DNA of 64,000 bases from Melioribacter sp051488665 (GCF_051488665.1 NZ_JBPSEG010000006.1:1-64000); one strand, 5' to 3'; numbered from the stretch's first letter, positions 25,701-34,950 are shown. Notes: a model not told the origin generated them from the letters alone. Made by a program: numbers and translations.

Positions 25701-28700
25701 TCGAGGACGCTCCGCCGGATTTAAAATTGAACATCGATTTGGGGCAGATAAGCGAAGATATAATTCCAAACGGACAATTGGACACAGAGGATAAAAATTT
25801 CAACGATTTAATTGACGAAGGAGAAGACACCGGTATCGACGGGTGGATTGACGAGCAGGAGCCTAATTACGACCCTGTAACAAATCCGGATCCAAGCAAC
25901 GACAACTATTTCTTCCAATTGACCCAGAATCCGGACTATACGCAAATTAACGGAACGCAGGGCAATGCCGTTTCCATAGATATCGGAAGACTGCCCGATT
26001 CGGAAGATTTAAACCACAACTTTACTCTTGACCGGGTTAACAGTTATTTCCGTTATGAAGTGCCGATCGACACAAACAGGTCAAATCCCTTTATACAGGG
26101 CGGCGGCGATAACGCCGGCTGGTATCTATTCCGTATACCGTTAAAAGATTATGTCGAAAAATACGGCGACCCGAGTTTTTCCGTTGTGGAAACAATCAGA
26201 TTCTGGATTTCGGGTTCGGACAGACCGGTTCATTTACGATTTGCCGAAATGAACCTTGTGGGCAATCAGTGGCAAAAAGTTCTGGAACCGCCGCGCGTTA
26301 CCAACGACGACACCGTATTGACCGTTTCGGTAGTTAACGTAGAGGATAATCCCGAATATCATTCGCCTCCCGGCGTTGAACGCGAAAGGGACAGAAGTCA
26401 ACCGGATTACGAAATATATAAAAACGAACAGTCGCTGGAACTTTTAATCAAGAATCTTGAAGACGGCGATAAAAGAGAAGTCGTAAAATATCTTTATAAG
26501 CCTCTCGATTTATTTAATTACAAACAAATGAAATTCTTCGTCCACGCAGACGAAAACGATATGCCGGGCAGCGTTACGTATTACGAAAGTCCCGATAATT
26601 ATTCCTCCGAAGTCTATATCCGTTTCGGGTCGGACTCGTTGAATTTTTACGAGTACCGTCAACCGCTCAGAAGCGATAGTAAAAATAGAAACTGGAACGA
26701 GGTAAAAATAATTTTCTCCGAATTGACTGCAATTAAACAGAGACGCGACAGTTCGAATATCAATACGGTTTACAGAGTTCCGGTCGAAGGGGAAGAAGGG
26801 CACACTTACGGAATACGAGGCAATCCTACTCTTACGAGAGTTTCTTTCTTTACGATTGGAATTATTAATCCGGCAGACAAAGGAACGCCGGGCGAAAAAA
26901 TATCCGGCAGCGTATGGATTAACGAATTGAGAGTACTCGAAGCCGACGACACTCCGGGATGGGCTTACAGTCTTTCGGGCTCTTTCGGTCTGGCGGACGT
27001 TATGAAAGTTAGTTTCAACGCCAGTCAAACAAATCCCTATTTTCACAGATTGACCGATCGTTTCGGTTCGCGTAACGAAGCCATTTCGTGGGGCGTTTCT
27101 GTCGATTTGGACTTGTTAAAACTTATTCCCCTTAATTTAGCCGGAAGCAATTTCAGAATTGTTTATTCGCGTAATGAAAGAAGGCAGAATCCGCTGTTCA
27201 AGCCCGGTACGGATATAAAAGTTTCCGAAGCTCAAACGCAGTTAAGACAGGCTCTTACAGAACAAAACTGGGATTCGCAGGCAATCGAAGATTCCATCAG
27301 TGAATTTATTAATTCGACAAGAACCTACAGCCTATCCGAATCGTGGGCGTTATCGAATGTAAGATTCAAAGTGCCGACCGATCTCTGGTATATTCGCGAT
27401 TTAATCAATAATCTGACGTTCAGCTTTAATTACAATAAAACGACAAATACGTCGCCGACGATATTGACAAGCAACAGCTGGCAATGGAACGGCAGCATTG
27501 CTTATTCGGTAAATCTTAGCAGAGAGCTTTTCTTCAGACCCGCAGACATTCCGATAATCGGAAGCATTTTCGATTTGTTGACTGATTATAAAGAAATGAA
27601 AGTTTATTTTGCTCCTCAGACAATAAGCGCGGGAATAAATGCCTCGCGCAAAAGGAACTATTCCGTCAACAGAACGCTTGCAAACAAACCGAATATTCAA
27701 CGCGACTTTACGGCTTCTCGTAACGCCGGATTTACCTGGGCAATTACCGAAGGCGGACTTCTGAATTTGAGTATGGCTTACAATTTCGACGTCCAGTCTT
27801 CTCTGGCATATCTGCTGTTGAAAGACAGTTTATATGAACGTTCCGAAAGCGAAGTATGGCGCGATATTTTTAACGGCGAATATTTCGGAAGAGATTTTAA
27901 TTACAGACAAAGTTTCGACATAAGAACAAATCCCAAGATACCGACTTTTTGGGATTTGAACAGATACGTAAACGTAAATGCGTCTTACGGCGTAACGTAT
28001 AATTGGACCTACAATTTCAATCAGGAAGATTTGGGTCGATCGGCAGGATATTCGAATAGAATTTCAGCGGGTATGACTGTAAGACTAAAATCGATTTTTG
28101 CTCCGCTGTTCCAGGAAAGCAGTCCTTCGCAATCTCAGACGCAAAGGAACCAGCCTGCTCAGGGCGGCAGAGGCCGCGGCGCCAGAAGATCAGATCAGCA
28201 GCGAGGAGTTGACGTCGACAGACAAATAGCCAGGGATAACGCGCAACAAGATTCTGCCGCAGTGAAAGACTCATTGATTTCCGATTTAATGAGCGAAGCT
28301 GAGTTAAGCGAAGGTCCCGGAACATTTACTGTCGTGCTGGAATATTTGAAACTCGGCATAAAATGGCTCCTGATCGACTATGATCAGATTTCTTTCAACT
28401 TTTCGCAGTCGAGCAGTTATACGGGAGGCGGTTTAAAAGGCGAAGGCACCGGATTCAACAATTTCTGGGGATTCAAACAATCGTCCGCCAACGGGCCGTC
28501 CCGGCTGTTCATGCTCGGGTTTTCAAATGATATCGGTCCCAGATCGCCGTTCGGAAATTTGACTGACAATTACACGCACAAAAACGATATCGATATGCGA
28601 ACGTCCAGACCGCTTTGGGAAGGCGCTCAACTCGATATAAGCTGGAAAGTAGGTTGGGGCATAAACAAGTCGATTAACTTCAAAACCGACGAAAACGGAT

Positions 28701-29557
28701 TAGCCTACGCCGAGGTTTATAACACAACGGGAACGTTGAACAGATCGTTCCTGTTTATTCCCTTCGGTTTCGGCAACGGCATTTCAAAAGTCCACGAACT
28801 TTATAACAAGAATTCGGAGAATCCCACTCAAAGTTTGTCCGATGCATTTGTAAGAGGATTTGAAACTACATCGATACTGGAAAAATTTCCGGTACTCTCA
28901 AAGTTATTCAAATACATACCTCGTCCGAACTGGAGCTTCTCGTGGACCGGACTCGAAAAATACGAACTCTTGTCGTTTGCAAAAAGAATAACGATTAATC
29001 ACGCTTATTCTTCCAACTACAGCGAAGGGTGGTTGATAAATCCCGACGGAATTCAGGAGATACAAACACAGAAAGTCGATTACTCGTTTACTCCGCTTTT
29101 GGGAATTACATTCCAATTTGATAATTTATGGGGAGGCTCTTTACAGAGCACAATAAGATATACAACGAGGAATTCGTACTCGCTCGGTTCTTCCACAAGA
29201 AATATTACTGAATCGTTTTCTCGCGATATAAATGTATCCTTGAGTTATTCGAAAAGCGGTTTCGACTTGCCTTTGTTCGGAATTTCTTTAAAGAACGACC
29301 TGGAGGTTTCGATATCGTACACCAACGGTCAGAATTCGACCGTCGTTTATAATATGGATAATTTCAAGGAAGGAGGAACGCCTCAGGACGGTAAAATAAA
29401 TACGGTTCTGGAACCGAAGATTAAATACGTAATGAGTTCCAGAGTTACATTGTCGATTTTCTACAGAAGGTCGACTATCGAACCGCAGGGCGCATCGCGC
29501 GTGCCTCCGACTACCACAAACGAAGCGGGCGTCGACGTAAGAATTGCAATCCAATAA
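22733..29557 (+). CDS. sprA: SprA/Sov, outer-membrane translocon of the type IX secretion system
   Basis: A 2274-residue protein, in the usual size range of SprA, which forms the giant single-chain barrel through which T9SS cargo crosses the outer membrane. A signal-anchor region covers residues 8-30, then a charged linker rich in R-R-D-S, repeated SprA-type domains ('AGAVDIHGAWRNETTEG', 'GTIGDKLNIAADWNTERTF', 'YIDDFEGAKRIIPLGMQYGAW') and a long barrel. An Asp-rich, calcium-site-like stretch lies at about residues 1000-1060, and a Gln/Arg/Gly-rich loop at about 1790-1840. The start is uncertain: TTG at 22733 is the first candidate after an in-frame stop at 22718, and its only SD-like bases, AGG, abut it. 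porX follows after 15 bases. Confidence 0.92.
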   Translation: MKIYSGKKNILIRVIIFIALSGLVTTGFKLASPKGKKGNLYNPESILNYRQSGLKYLSVPDSTEKDEEELRRDSTIVELSRRDSLILKAKQDSIRRIDSLAADSTARIKYFSAKRDDYYVVPFRPKRRYPLFIEPSSAVLKRVVELDSTGSKVIIKELIGDDEYRILLEMSLEDYINLRLASITKDEWEKLAYKYELKDQNKDLSQLITDITNIEIPLPSKSLFSIFGPPKINIKIAGAVDIHGAWRNETTEGITTSALGNTRNEPDFRQQVQINLSGTIGDKLNIAADWNTERTFQYENQLKLKYTGYEDEIIQSIEAGNVSLQTSPLIGGSEALFGIKANFQLGPLKLTALASQKKGETQEVSVSGGSKSQEFQIHAYDYSPNHFFVHEVYTDPNLKVFNRYYSKFIPEVIDSLRIKEIEVWKTYTGLYNPNERKGHAFIDLRPRRANEKYDDLRNTDQQTVSGVQEIGVRWIKLQENVDYEVHPETGFISFKTQIQQQEAVAVAFRREGPTASPDDDIYYGEFLKDVAADSSANIVLLLVKPPNLQPQFKKAWKLQLKNIYAIGGREINKEGFKLDIKYQFEGGEAQSDYNGIKLIQAFGFDKTDESGTGGPDGAFDFIPSKTIIKSTGEIIFPVLEPFGDDLPSDLPSELRYDAVYDTTVNFARQDRAKDKFLITGEYTASVTSSYNIGFNVVENSVKVLLNGNALTEGVDYTVDYNIGQVIIRKPEALVPGADLKITYEQNDLFQMASKTLVGLRGLYEIDRNTTLGFSFLNLNQQTLSDKVRIGEEPLNNSIFGLDFKTSLDMPFLTKAIDYVIPTSTMSKLILNAEYAYMSPDPNTKKSAITSDEGKSIAYIDDFEGAKRIIPLGMQYGAWKDISVPNGLPFIDALPEMERMNHKAKAYWFNRTPSDVTIYDLYGNRKQAAPDQSLITALDFVYIPDKPGFYNWNPDLGDKKKNWAGMMKLLSTTANNLIEENIEFIEFWVKVEDAPPDLKLNIDLGQISEDIIPNGQLDTEDKNFNDLIDEGEDTGIDGWIDEQEPNYDPVTNPDPSNDNYFFQLTQNPDYTQINGTQGNAVSIDIGRLPDSEDLNHNFTLDRVNSYFRYEVPIDTNRSNPFIQGGGDNAGWYLFRIPLKDYVEKYGDPSFSVVETIRFWISGSDRPVHLRFAEMNLVGNQWQKVLEPPRVTNDDTVLTVSVVNVEDNPEYHSPPGVERERDRSQPDYEIYKNEQSLELLIKNLEDGDKREVVKYLYKPLDLFNYKQMKFFVHADENDMPGSVTYYESPDNYSSEVYIRFGSDSLNFYEYRQPLRSDSKNRNWNEVKIIFSELTAIKQRRDSSNINTVYRVPVEGEEGHTYGIRGNPTLTRVSFFTIGIINPADKGTPGEKISGSVWINELRVLEADDTPGWAYSLSGSFGLADVMKVSFNASQTNPYFHRLTDRFGSRNEAISWGVSVDLDLLKLIPLNLAGSNFRIVYSRNERRQNPLFKPGTDIKVSEAQTQLRQALTEQNWDSQAIEDSISEFINSTRTYSLSESWALSNVRFKVPTDLWYIRDLINNLTFSFNYNKTTNTSPTILTSNSWQWNGSIAYSVNLSRELFFRPADIPIIGSIFDLLTDYKEMKVYFAPQTISAGINASRKRNYSVNRTLANKPNIQRDFTASRNAGFTWAITEGGLLNLSMAYNFDVQSSLAYLLLKDSLYERSESEVWRDIFNGEYFGRDFNYRQSFDIRTNPKIPTFWDLNRYVNVNASYGVTYNWTYNFNQEDLGRSAGYSNRISAGMTVRLKSIFAPLFQESSPSQSQTQRNQPAQGGRGRGARRSDQQRGVDVDRQIARDNAQQDSAAVKDSLISDLMSEAELSEGPGTFTVVLEYLKLGIKWLLIDYDQISFNFSQSSSYTGGGLKGEGTGFNNFWGFKQSSANGPSRLFMLGFSNDIGPRSPFGNLTDNYTHKNDIDMRTSRPLWEGAQLDISWKVGWGINKSINFKTDENGLAYAEVYNTTGTLNRSFLFIPFGFGNGISKVHELYNKNSENPTQSLSDAFVRGFETTSILEKFPVLSKLFKYIPRPNWSFSWTGLEKYELLSFAKRITINHAYSSNYSEGWLINPDGIQEIQTQKVDYSFTPLLGITFQFDNLWGGSLQSTIRYTTRNSYSLGSSTRNITESFSRDINVSLSYSKSGFDLPLFGISLKNDLEVSISYTNGQNSTVVYNMDNFKEGGTPQDGKINTVLEPKIKYVMSSRVTLSIFYRRSTIEPQGASRVPPTTTNEAGVDVRIAIQ

Positions 29558-29572
29558 TTAAGAGGTTTTGAA

Positions 29573-31135
29573 ATGAGACCGAGTCGAATTTTATGGATCG
29601 ACGACGAAATAGAACTTTTAAGATCGCACATTATTTTTCTTAACGAAAAAGGCTATGAAGTAGATACCGTTACAAACGGAAACGACGCTATCAATCAGGT
29701 GAAATCGAAAAATTACGATCTTATTTTCCTCGACGAGATGATGCCCGGAATGGGCGGGCTCGAGACTCTCTCGAGAATAAAAGAAATAAATCCGAATATT
29801 CCAGTCGTTATGGTTACGAAAAGCGAGGAAGAATCTCTTATGAACGAAGCCATAGGCAGCAAAATATCGGATTATTTAATCAAGCCTGTTGTGCCCTCGC
29901 AAGTTTTAATGGTTTGCAAAAAAATGCTCGAAAAGAAAAAAATATCGGGCGAATTTGTCGCCAAGGATTATCTCGAAGATTTCAATTCGATTACCCGGAT
30001 ATTAATGAACGAACCGAATTACGACGATTGGATCGACATTAACAATAAACTAATTTATTGGGATATGGAATTGGACGTTCATCCCGAAATCGACCTGCGC
30101 CAGACTCTAAACGAACAAAAGAAAGAATGCAATCAAATCTTTTCGAAATACATAGAAAAAAATTACAGACATTGGCTCGAAGAAGAGGAAACCGGACCGG
30201 TCTTAACAAATCGTATCCTGGAAAAATATCTTCTGCCGCATCTCGACAACGAAGGAAATCCGGTTTTCCTTTTTGTTATCGACTGCCTGAGAATGGATCA
30301 ATGGCTTGTAATGGAAAAACATCTAAAAGATTATTTCAGCATCAAGAAAGAATACTATTTGTCGATATTGCCCACAGCCACGCCTTATGCTCGCAATTCG
30401 TTATTTGCCGGTTTGTTTCCTTCTGAAATCGAGAAATTCTATCCGCAGCTCTGGACGTCCGGCAACGACGACGAAAGAAGTATGAATAAATATGAAAAAG
30501 AATTGCTCGAGAGGCTGCTCGAAAGGAAAAGAATAAAACTTAAGAACGATTTGCAGTACATTAAAATTATCGATCCGGAAGTCGGAAGAACTTTTGAACA
30601 AAACGTTCTCTCGTATAAAAACACTCACTTAACGGCAATAGTGGTAAATTTTCTCGATATGATCGCTCACGGCAGGTCGGATTCTCAAATATTAAAAGAA
30701 ATAGCTCCGGATGAATCGGCATACAGATCGCTGACGGAAAGCTGGTTTAAGTATTCTTATCTGTTCAACACGCTTAAAACAATTTCGAGCATTCCGAAAG
30801 TAAAAGTAATTGTAACCACCGATCACGGAAGCATAAGAACAATGCGCGGAGCAAAGGTGCTGGGCGACAGGGAAGCTTCGACAAATTTAAGATTCAAATT
30901 CGGAAGAAATCTGAAAGTGGACGATAAACATGCAGTCTATATTAAAAATCCTTCCGACTATCGATTGCCCAAACGCGGCGTGACTATCAGTTATATTATC
31001 GCCAAAGAAGATTACTATTTTGTTTACCCGACCGAATATCATAAATATCTGAGTTATTACAAAGACAGTTTTCAACACGGAGGCATTTCGATGGAAGAAA
31101 TGATACTGCCCCTCGTAACTTTAGAGAACAAATGA
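29573..31135 (+). CDS. porX: PorX: response regulator with PglZ/alkaline-phosphatase-like effector domain
   Basis: A 520-residue protein with an N-terminal receiver domain (phospho-acceptor Asp54 in 'LIFLDEMMPGMGG', Lys in 'YLIKPV'), a helical linker and a C-terminal PglZ/alkaline-phosphatase-fold domain. The metal and nucleophile residues are visible in order: 'VIDCLRMDQW', the Thr in 'LPTATPYARN', 'FLDMIAHGR', 'TTDHGS' and 'FQHGGIS'. In Porphyromonas and Flavobacterium PorX controls the T9SS and its PglZ domain cleaves oligonucleotide or cyclic phosphodiesters. Here it lies 15 bases after sprA, so the translocon and its regulator appear to be cotranscribed. The histidine kinase PorY is not in the window. 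A ribosome site AGAGG precedes the ATG. Confidence 0.93.
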   Translation: MRPSRILWIDDEIELLRSHIIFLNEKGYEVDTVTNGNDAINQVKSKNYDLIFLDEMMPGMGGLETLSRIKEINPNIPVVMVTKSEEESLMNEAIGSKISDYLIKPVVPSQVLMVCKKMLEKKKISGEFVAKDYLEDFNSITRILMNEPNYDDWIDINNKLIYWDMELDVHPEIDLRQTLNEQKKECNQIFSKYIEKNYRHWLEEEETGPVLTNRILEKYLLPHLDNEGNPVFLFVIDCLRMDQWLVMEKHLKDYFSIKKEYYLSILPTATPYARNSLFAGLFPSEIEKFYPQLWTSGNDDERSMNKYEKELLERLLERKRIKLKNDLQYIKIIDPEVGRTFEQNVLSYKNTHLTAIVVNFLDMIAHGRSDSQILKEIAPDESAYRSLTESWFKYSYLFNTLKTISSIPKVKVIVTTDHGSIRTMRGAKVLGDREASTNLRFKFGRNLKVDDKHAVYIKNPSDYRLPKRGVTISYIIAKEDYYFVYPTEYHKYLSYYKDSFQHGGISMEEMILPLVTLENK

Positions 31136-31136
31136 A

Positions 31137-31577
31137 ATGAAACTTCCGTATGAAAAAATAGTCGACTCCGAAGCGGAAACGTGCGCGGTTGCGAAAGAAT
31201 TTATCGAAATCCTCGCGCCGCGTTCGATAGTGGCTTTAAAAGGCAATCTGGGCGCGGGCAAAACTTTTTTCGTAAATTGTATTTGCAATTATTTGGGAAT
31301 AGATAAAACTTCAAGCCCGAGTTTTTCCCTCGTAAATATTTACGAAGGCAAGCATCGTATCTATCATTTTGATTTTTACAGAATAAAAAAATTGGAAGAA
31401 CTTTACGACATCGGTTTCGAAGACTATCTGAACGACGAAAATGCGATTGTCTTTATAGAATGGGCAGATCTTTGGAACGAAATACTTCCTGAAAATTATT
31501 TTGTAGTGGAATTAAACTACTTTCCGGAAAAAGAGAACGGGAAAAGAATAATCAAAATCTACGAGAATGAAAAATAA
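31137..31577 (+). CDS. tsaE: TsaE, ATPase of tRNA threonylcarbamoyladenosine synthesis
   Basis: A 146-residue P-loop protein. The Walker A motif is GNLGAGKT (residues 36-43), followed by 'SPSFSLVNIYEG' and the Walker B-like 'IVFIEWADLW'. With TsaB and TsaD it completes the t6A37 modification of ANN-decoding tRNAs. The ATG follows one base after the porX stop and the gene overlaps tsaB by 11 bases. Confidence 0.93.
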   Translation: MKLPYEKIVDSEAETCAVAKEFIEILAPRSIVALKGNLGAGKTFFVNCICNYLGIDKTSSPSFSLVNIYEGKHRIYHFDFYRIKKLEELYDIGFEDYLNDENAIVFIEWADLWNEILPENYFVVELNYFPEKENGKRIIKIYENEK

Positions 31578-32217
31578 CAAAACGATATTGTCGATTGAAA
31601 CTTCCGGCGAAGTTTGCAGCGTGTCATTTTTTAATAACGAAAACGATCTGTTCGAGTTAAACTTTGTCAGAAAAAATATCCATTCGGAAAAGATATTCGA
31701 TATGATTGAATTCGGACGGTCTAATTTTGGAATTCAACTTCCGGAAATCGATTCGGTTGCGGTATCGTCAGGACCCGGTTCTTTTACCGGTCTCAGAATC
31801 GGAATGACCGTAGCCAAATCGATCGCGATGGGATTGAATAAACCTGTAATTCCGGTTCCGACTTTCGACGCGTTCGCTTTTCATTTGACGAAAGAGTTGC
31901 CGCGTAATACAAAATTCGCCATTGTCAAAAAGGCAAGCATAAACGATTTTTATTATGCCAAGTATTTATCCGATGGAAATTCTTATTCGGTTGTCGATGA
32001 GTTGCAATTGATATTAAAAGAAGAAGTTGAAAAAAAGGCTGCGGATGCGGATATTGTATACGCCGATATTTATAATTTACCGGAGGCGCGAAAAATAACG
32101 GCTCCTACTGCTTCGCATATTGCCGTTTGGGCGCGCGAATTCGGGGATAAAGTTACGGATTATGATTACCTCGAACCGTTTTATTTAAAAAAATTTATAG
32201 CCAGGGTTAAAAAATGA
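31567..32217 (+). CDS. tsaB: TsaB, subunit of the tRNA t6A-forming complex
   Basis: A 216-residue member of the ASKHA fold that acts as a scaffold for TsaD and TsaE. Family motifs are 'ILSIETSGEVCSVSFF' at the start and 'AVSSGPGSFTGLRIGM' at about residues 62-77. It begins inside tsaE (11-base overlap) and its stop overlaps the next start by 4 bases, so the run porX-tsaE-tsaB-DUF1573-accD is tightly coupled. TsaD is not in this window. Confidence 0.93.
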   Translation: MKNNKTILSIETSGEVCSVSFFNNENDLFELNFVRKNIHSEKIFDMIEFGRSNFGIQLPEIDSVAVSSGPGSFTGLRIGMTVAKSIAMGLNKPVIPVPTFDAFAFHLTKELPRNTKFAIVKKASINDFYYAKYLSDGNSYSVVDELQLILKEEVEKKAADADIVYADIYNLPEARKITAPTASHIAVWAREFGDKVTDYDYLEPFYLKKFIARVKK

Positions 32218-32942
32218 AAAGAGCTCTTAAATTATTGGTTTTACTTTTAGTTATTGCAGGATTTGCCAATGCGCAGGAAAAAGATCCTAAAATATTTTCT
32301 CCCGAACCGGAATATGACTTCGGGGAAATTATCGAAGGGGAAACGGTAAATCATGAATTTGTAATAATGAATAAAGGCGAAGGAAAACTTGTAATTGAAC
32401 GAGTTCGCGCTTCGTGCGGATGCACCGCCGCAATGCCGACCAAGAAAGAACTAGAACCCGGAGAGAGCGCGAAAATAAAAGTTAAATTCGATTCGAAAGG
32501 GAGATACGGACAACAATTTAAACATGTCTACGTATTTTCCAACGATCCAGAAAATTCATATCTCAAGCTTACATTCCGGGCAAATGTGGTAGCGAAATTG
32601 TCTAATCAAAATCCGGAATCGGCTCCGAATATCGAACTTGAAAAAAATAAAATTGATTTCGGTGAAATCGAAGAAGGCGCTCTAAAAGAAGCTGCGGTAA
32701 AGATTAAAAATTCCGGTAAATCGACACTTGTAATAAGGGATATTAAAAGCACGTGCGGGTGTACCGCGGCATTAATTTCAAGCGCTCAAATCGATCCCGG
32801 CAAAGAAAACGAACTGAAGGTTAAACTCGATACTAAGGGTAGAGAAGGGGAATTGGTAAGAACAATCACAATATTCAGTAACGACCCCGATAACCCGAAA
32901 CAAGTAATAACTGTTACCGCCAACATAATTAGGAAAAAATAA
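32214..32942 (+). CDS. Exported protein with two DUF1573 domains
   Basis: A 242-residue exported protein. A signal peptide ends at 'GFANAQ', and two copies of the immunoglobulin-like DUF1573 domain follow, each with the 'YDFGEI...EG' or 'IDFGEIEEG' lead, the SCGCTAA/TCGCTAA cysteine motif and the 'FSNDPENS'/'FSNDPDNP' segment. The paired CGC cysteines could form a disulfide or bind metal. No function is established for the domain. It overlaps tsaB by 4 bases and accD by 1 base (TAATG). Confidence 0.85.
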   Translation: MKRALKLLVLLLVIAGFANAQEKDPKIFSPEPEYDFGEIIEGETVNHEFVIMNKGEGKLVIERVRASCGCTAAMPTKKELEPGESAKIKVKFDSKGRYGQQFKHVYVFSNDPENSYLKLTFRANVVAKLSNQNPESAPNIELEKNKIDFGEIEEGALKEAAVKIKNSGKSTLVIRDIKSTCGCTAALISSAQIDPGKENELKVKLDTKGREGELVRTITIFSNDPDNPKQVITVTANIIRKK

Positions 32943-33781
32943 TGCCCTGGTTCAGAAGAAAAAAAGAAAATATATCGCCCGAAAGCAAAAAGACCGATAT
33001 ACCTGACGGACAATGGTCAAAGTGCAACGATTGCGGCGAAATCATACATAACAGACAACTGGAATCTAACTTGTGGGTCTGCCCAAAATGCAATTATCAC
33101 TTCAGAATCGGCAGCGACCAATACATTTCGATAATATTCGATAAAGGCACATTCAAAGAATACGACAAAAAAATGAAATCCGGCGATCCGCTCCGCTTCG
33201 AAGACACTAAAAAATACACCGACAGAATAAACGATACGATAAAGAAAACCGGACTTAACGACGCGGTGAGAACAGGAACTGGAAAGATAAACGGTAAAAA
33301 GTCCGCTATGGCAGTAATGGATTTTCGTTTTATCGGCGGAAGCATGGGCTCGGTGGTAGGCGAGAAGATTGCGCGTATAACAGACGTTGCGTATCAGAAT
33401 AAAATTCCGCTCGTTATCATCAGTCAAAGCGGCGGAGCGCGTATGATGGAAGGCGCATTTTCATTAATGCAGATGGCAAAAACGAGCTCGCGGCTTGCGC
33501 GTTTGGCAGACGCGGGAATTCCTTATATCTCCGTTTTAACCGATCCTACTACGGGTGGAGTTACGGCAAGTTTTGCAATGCTGGGCGACGTAATCATTGC
33601 GGAACCAAAAGCTTTAATCGGATTTGCAGGACCCAGAGTTATCAAACAAACGATAGGGAAAGATTTACCGGAAGGATTTCAACGCTCGGAATTCCTTTTG
33701 GAAAACGGTTTCCTTGATTTCATCGTAAATAGGAAAGAACTCAAAGAAAAATTGAGTTTGATGATCGATTATTTGACGTGA
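32942..33781 (+). CDS. accD: Acetyl-CoA carboxylase carboxyltransferase, beta subunit
   Basis: A 279-residue subunit that, with AccA, transfers carboxyl from biotin to acetyl-CoA, the first step of fatty-acid synthesis. The N-terminal zinc ribbon has Cys28, Cys31, Cys47 and Cys50. The crotonase-like domain shows 'AVMDFRFIGGSMGSVVGEKI', 'ISQSGGARMMEG' and 'TDPTTGGVTASFAMLGD'. Its start codon overlaps the stop of the DUF1573 gene. The convergent cysteine desulfurase gene ends on the very next base. BirA, which would biotinylate the carrier of the same complex, is encoded 1.2 kb away. accA, accB and accC are not in this window. Confidence 0.95.
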   Translation: MPWFRRKKENISPESKKTDIPDGQWSKCNDCGEIIHNRQLESNLWVCPKCNYHFRIGSDQYISIIFDKGTFKEYDKKMKSGDPLRFEDTKKYTDRINDTIKKTGLNDAVRTGTGKINGKKSAMAVMDFRFIGGSMGSVVGEKIARITDVAYQNKIPLVIISQSGGARMMEGAFSLMQMAKTSSRLARLADAGIPYISVLTDPTTGGVTASFAMLGDVIIAEPKALIGFAGPRVIKQTIGKDLPEGFQRSEFLLENGFLDFIVNRKELKEKLSLMIDYLT

Positions 33782-34936
33782 TTACTTCCGAAATTTTCGC
33801 AGCAATATTTTTAATATATCGAGAGTATAATCGATTTCTTCCGGAGTATTAGTCGCGCCGAGCGAAAATCGTATTGTGCCTGCCGCGTCTTCGTATTTCA
33901 TGCCGGAATTCAACAATACATGCGAAGGTTTAAGAGCGCCGGACGTGCATGCGGCTCCGCTCGAAACCGCAATCCTGTTAATATCGAGATACATTAAGAT
34001 TGCTTCTATATCGTTATTGTAATAACCGGATAAGAGGGTGATGCTTGTAATATAAGGAAACTTATGCGGTTCTCCGTTGATGATAAAACTGTTGTCGTTC
34101 AATGAAGACAAACCTTCGAGAAATCGTTTTTGCAAAGATTTCACATATTCGTAATTGTTATGCATCTCTTTCGATGCAATTTTTACGGCTTCCGCGAAAC
34201 CGACAATAGCCGGTACGTTTTCAGTGCCGCCTCTTCGATTCCTTTCTTGAGCTCCTCCGAAAATCAAAGGCGATAACGGAGTCCCGGATTTTACGTAAGC
34301 AAATCCGACGCCTTTCGGTCCTCTAATTTTATGAGCCGAAGCAGTGAAAGCGTCGACTCCCAATTGATTTACGTCTGTTTTAATTTTTCCGAAACTCTGC
34401 ACGCCGTCCGTGTGCAAAAAAATATCGAGCGGTTTTTGCGCGGACAGCTCTTCTATATTATTAATAATTCCGGTTTCGTTATTAACATGAATTACAGAAA
34501 TTAAAGATGTGTCGTTATCAATTAATTCAGTGATATTTCGTGGCGGCACAGATGTATTTTTATCGACCGCAGCTCTGTGTATTGTAAAGCCTTCGTCAGC
34601 TAATTTATCGCAGGTTTCAAGAACCGAATGATGTTCGGATAAAGAAGTTATAACGCTCTTTCTGCCGGATTCAATCAATTCCGTTTTGGCGATTCCAAAC
34701 AACACAAAATTATTGGCTTCGGTGCCGGAGCTCGTAAAATAGATTTCGCCCGCTTTGCAATTTATAAATTCGGCTATAACTTCGCGGGCTTCTTCGACCG
34801 CTACGCGGGCTTTTCTGCCGTATGAATGTATTGATGACGGATTCCCAAAATACTCATTCAGATACGGCAGCATTTTTTCGACCACTCTCGGATCGGTCGG
34901 CGTAGTTGCGGCATTATCCAGATATATATTCTTCAC
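33782..34936 (-). CDS. Cysteine desulfurase, NifS/IscS family
   Basis: A 384-residue class V PLP enzyme that releases sulfur from cysteine as an enzyme persulfide, for iron-sulfur clusters, thiolated tRNA or other uses. Features are 'IYLDNAATTP' at the start, 'TSSGTEANN', the PLP lysine in 'TASAHKIRGPKG', and the loop cysteine in 'SSGAACTSGALKPSHVL'. The start codon appears to be GTG at 34936 with a GAAGG ribosome site. It lies 14 bases after birA on the same strand. No scaffold gene (iscU or nifU) is adjacent, so the exact role is open. Confidence 0.92.
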   Translation of the reverse strand: MKNIYLDNAATTPTDPRVVEKMLPYLNEYFGNPSSIHSYGRKARVAVEEAREVIAEFINCKAGEIYFTSSGTEANNFVLFGIAKTELIESGRKSVITSLSEHHSVLETCDKLADEGFTIHRAAVDKNTSVPPRNITELIDNDTSLISVIHVNNETGIINNIEELSAQKPLDIFLHTDGVQSFGKIKTDVNQLGVDAFTASAHKIRGPKGVGFAYVKSGTPLSPLIFGGAQERNRRGGTENVPAIVGFAEAVKIASKEMHNNYEYVKSLQKRFLEGLSSLNDNSFIINGEPHKFPYITSITLLSGYYNNDIEAILMYLDINRIAVSSGAACTSGALKPSHVLLNSGMKYEDAAGTIRFSLGATNTPEEIDYTLDILKILLRKFRK

Positions 34937-34950
34937 AGTGTCGCCTTCAA

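Noticed and set aside
26510..27046. A 178-codon open frame on the minus strand within sprA
   Set aside because: Shadow of sprA; the composition is that of a reversed beta-barrel sequence and no start signal is visible.
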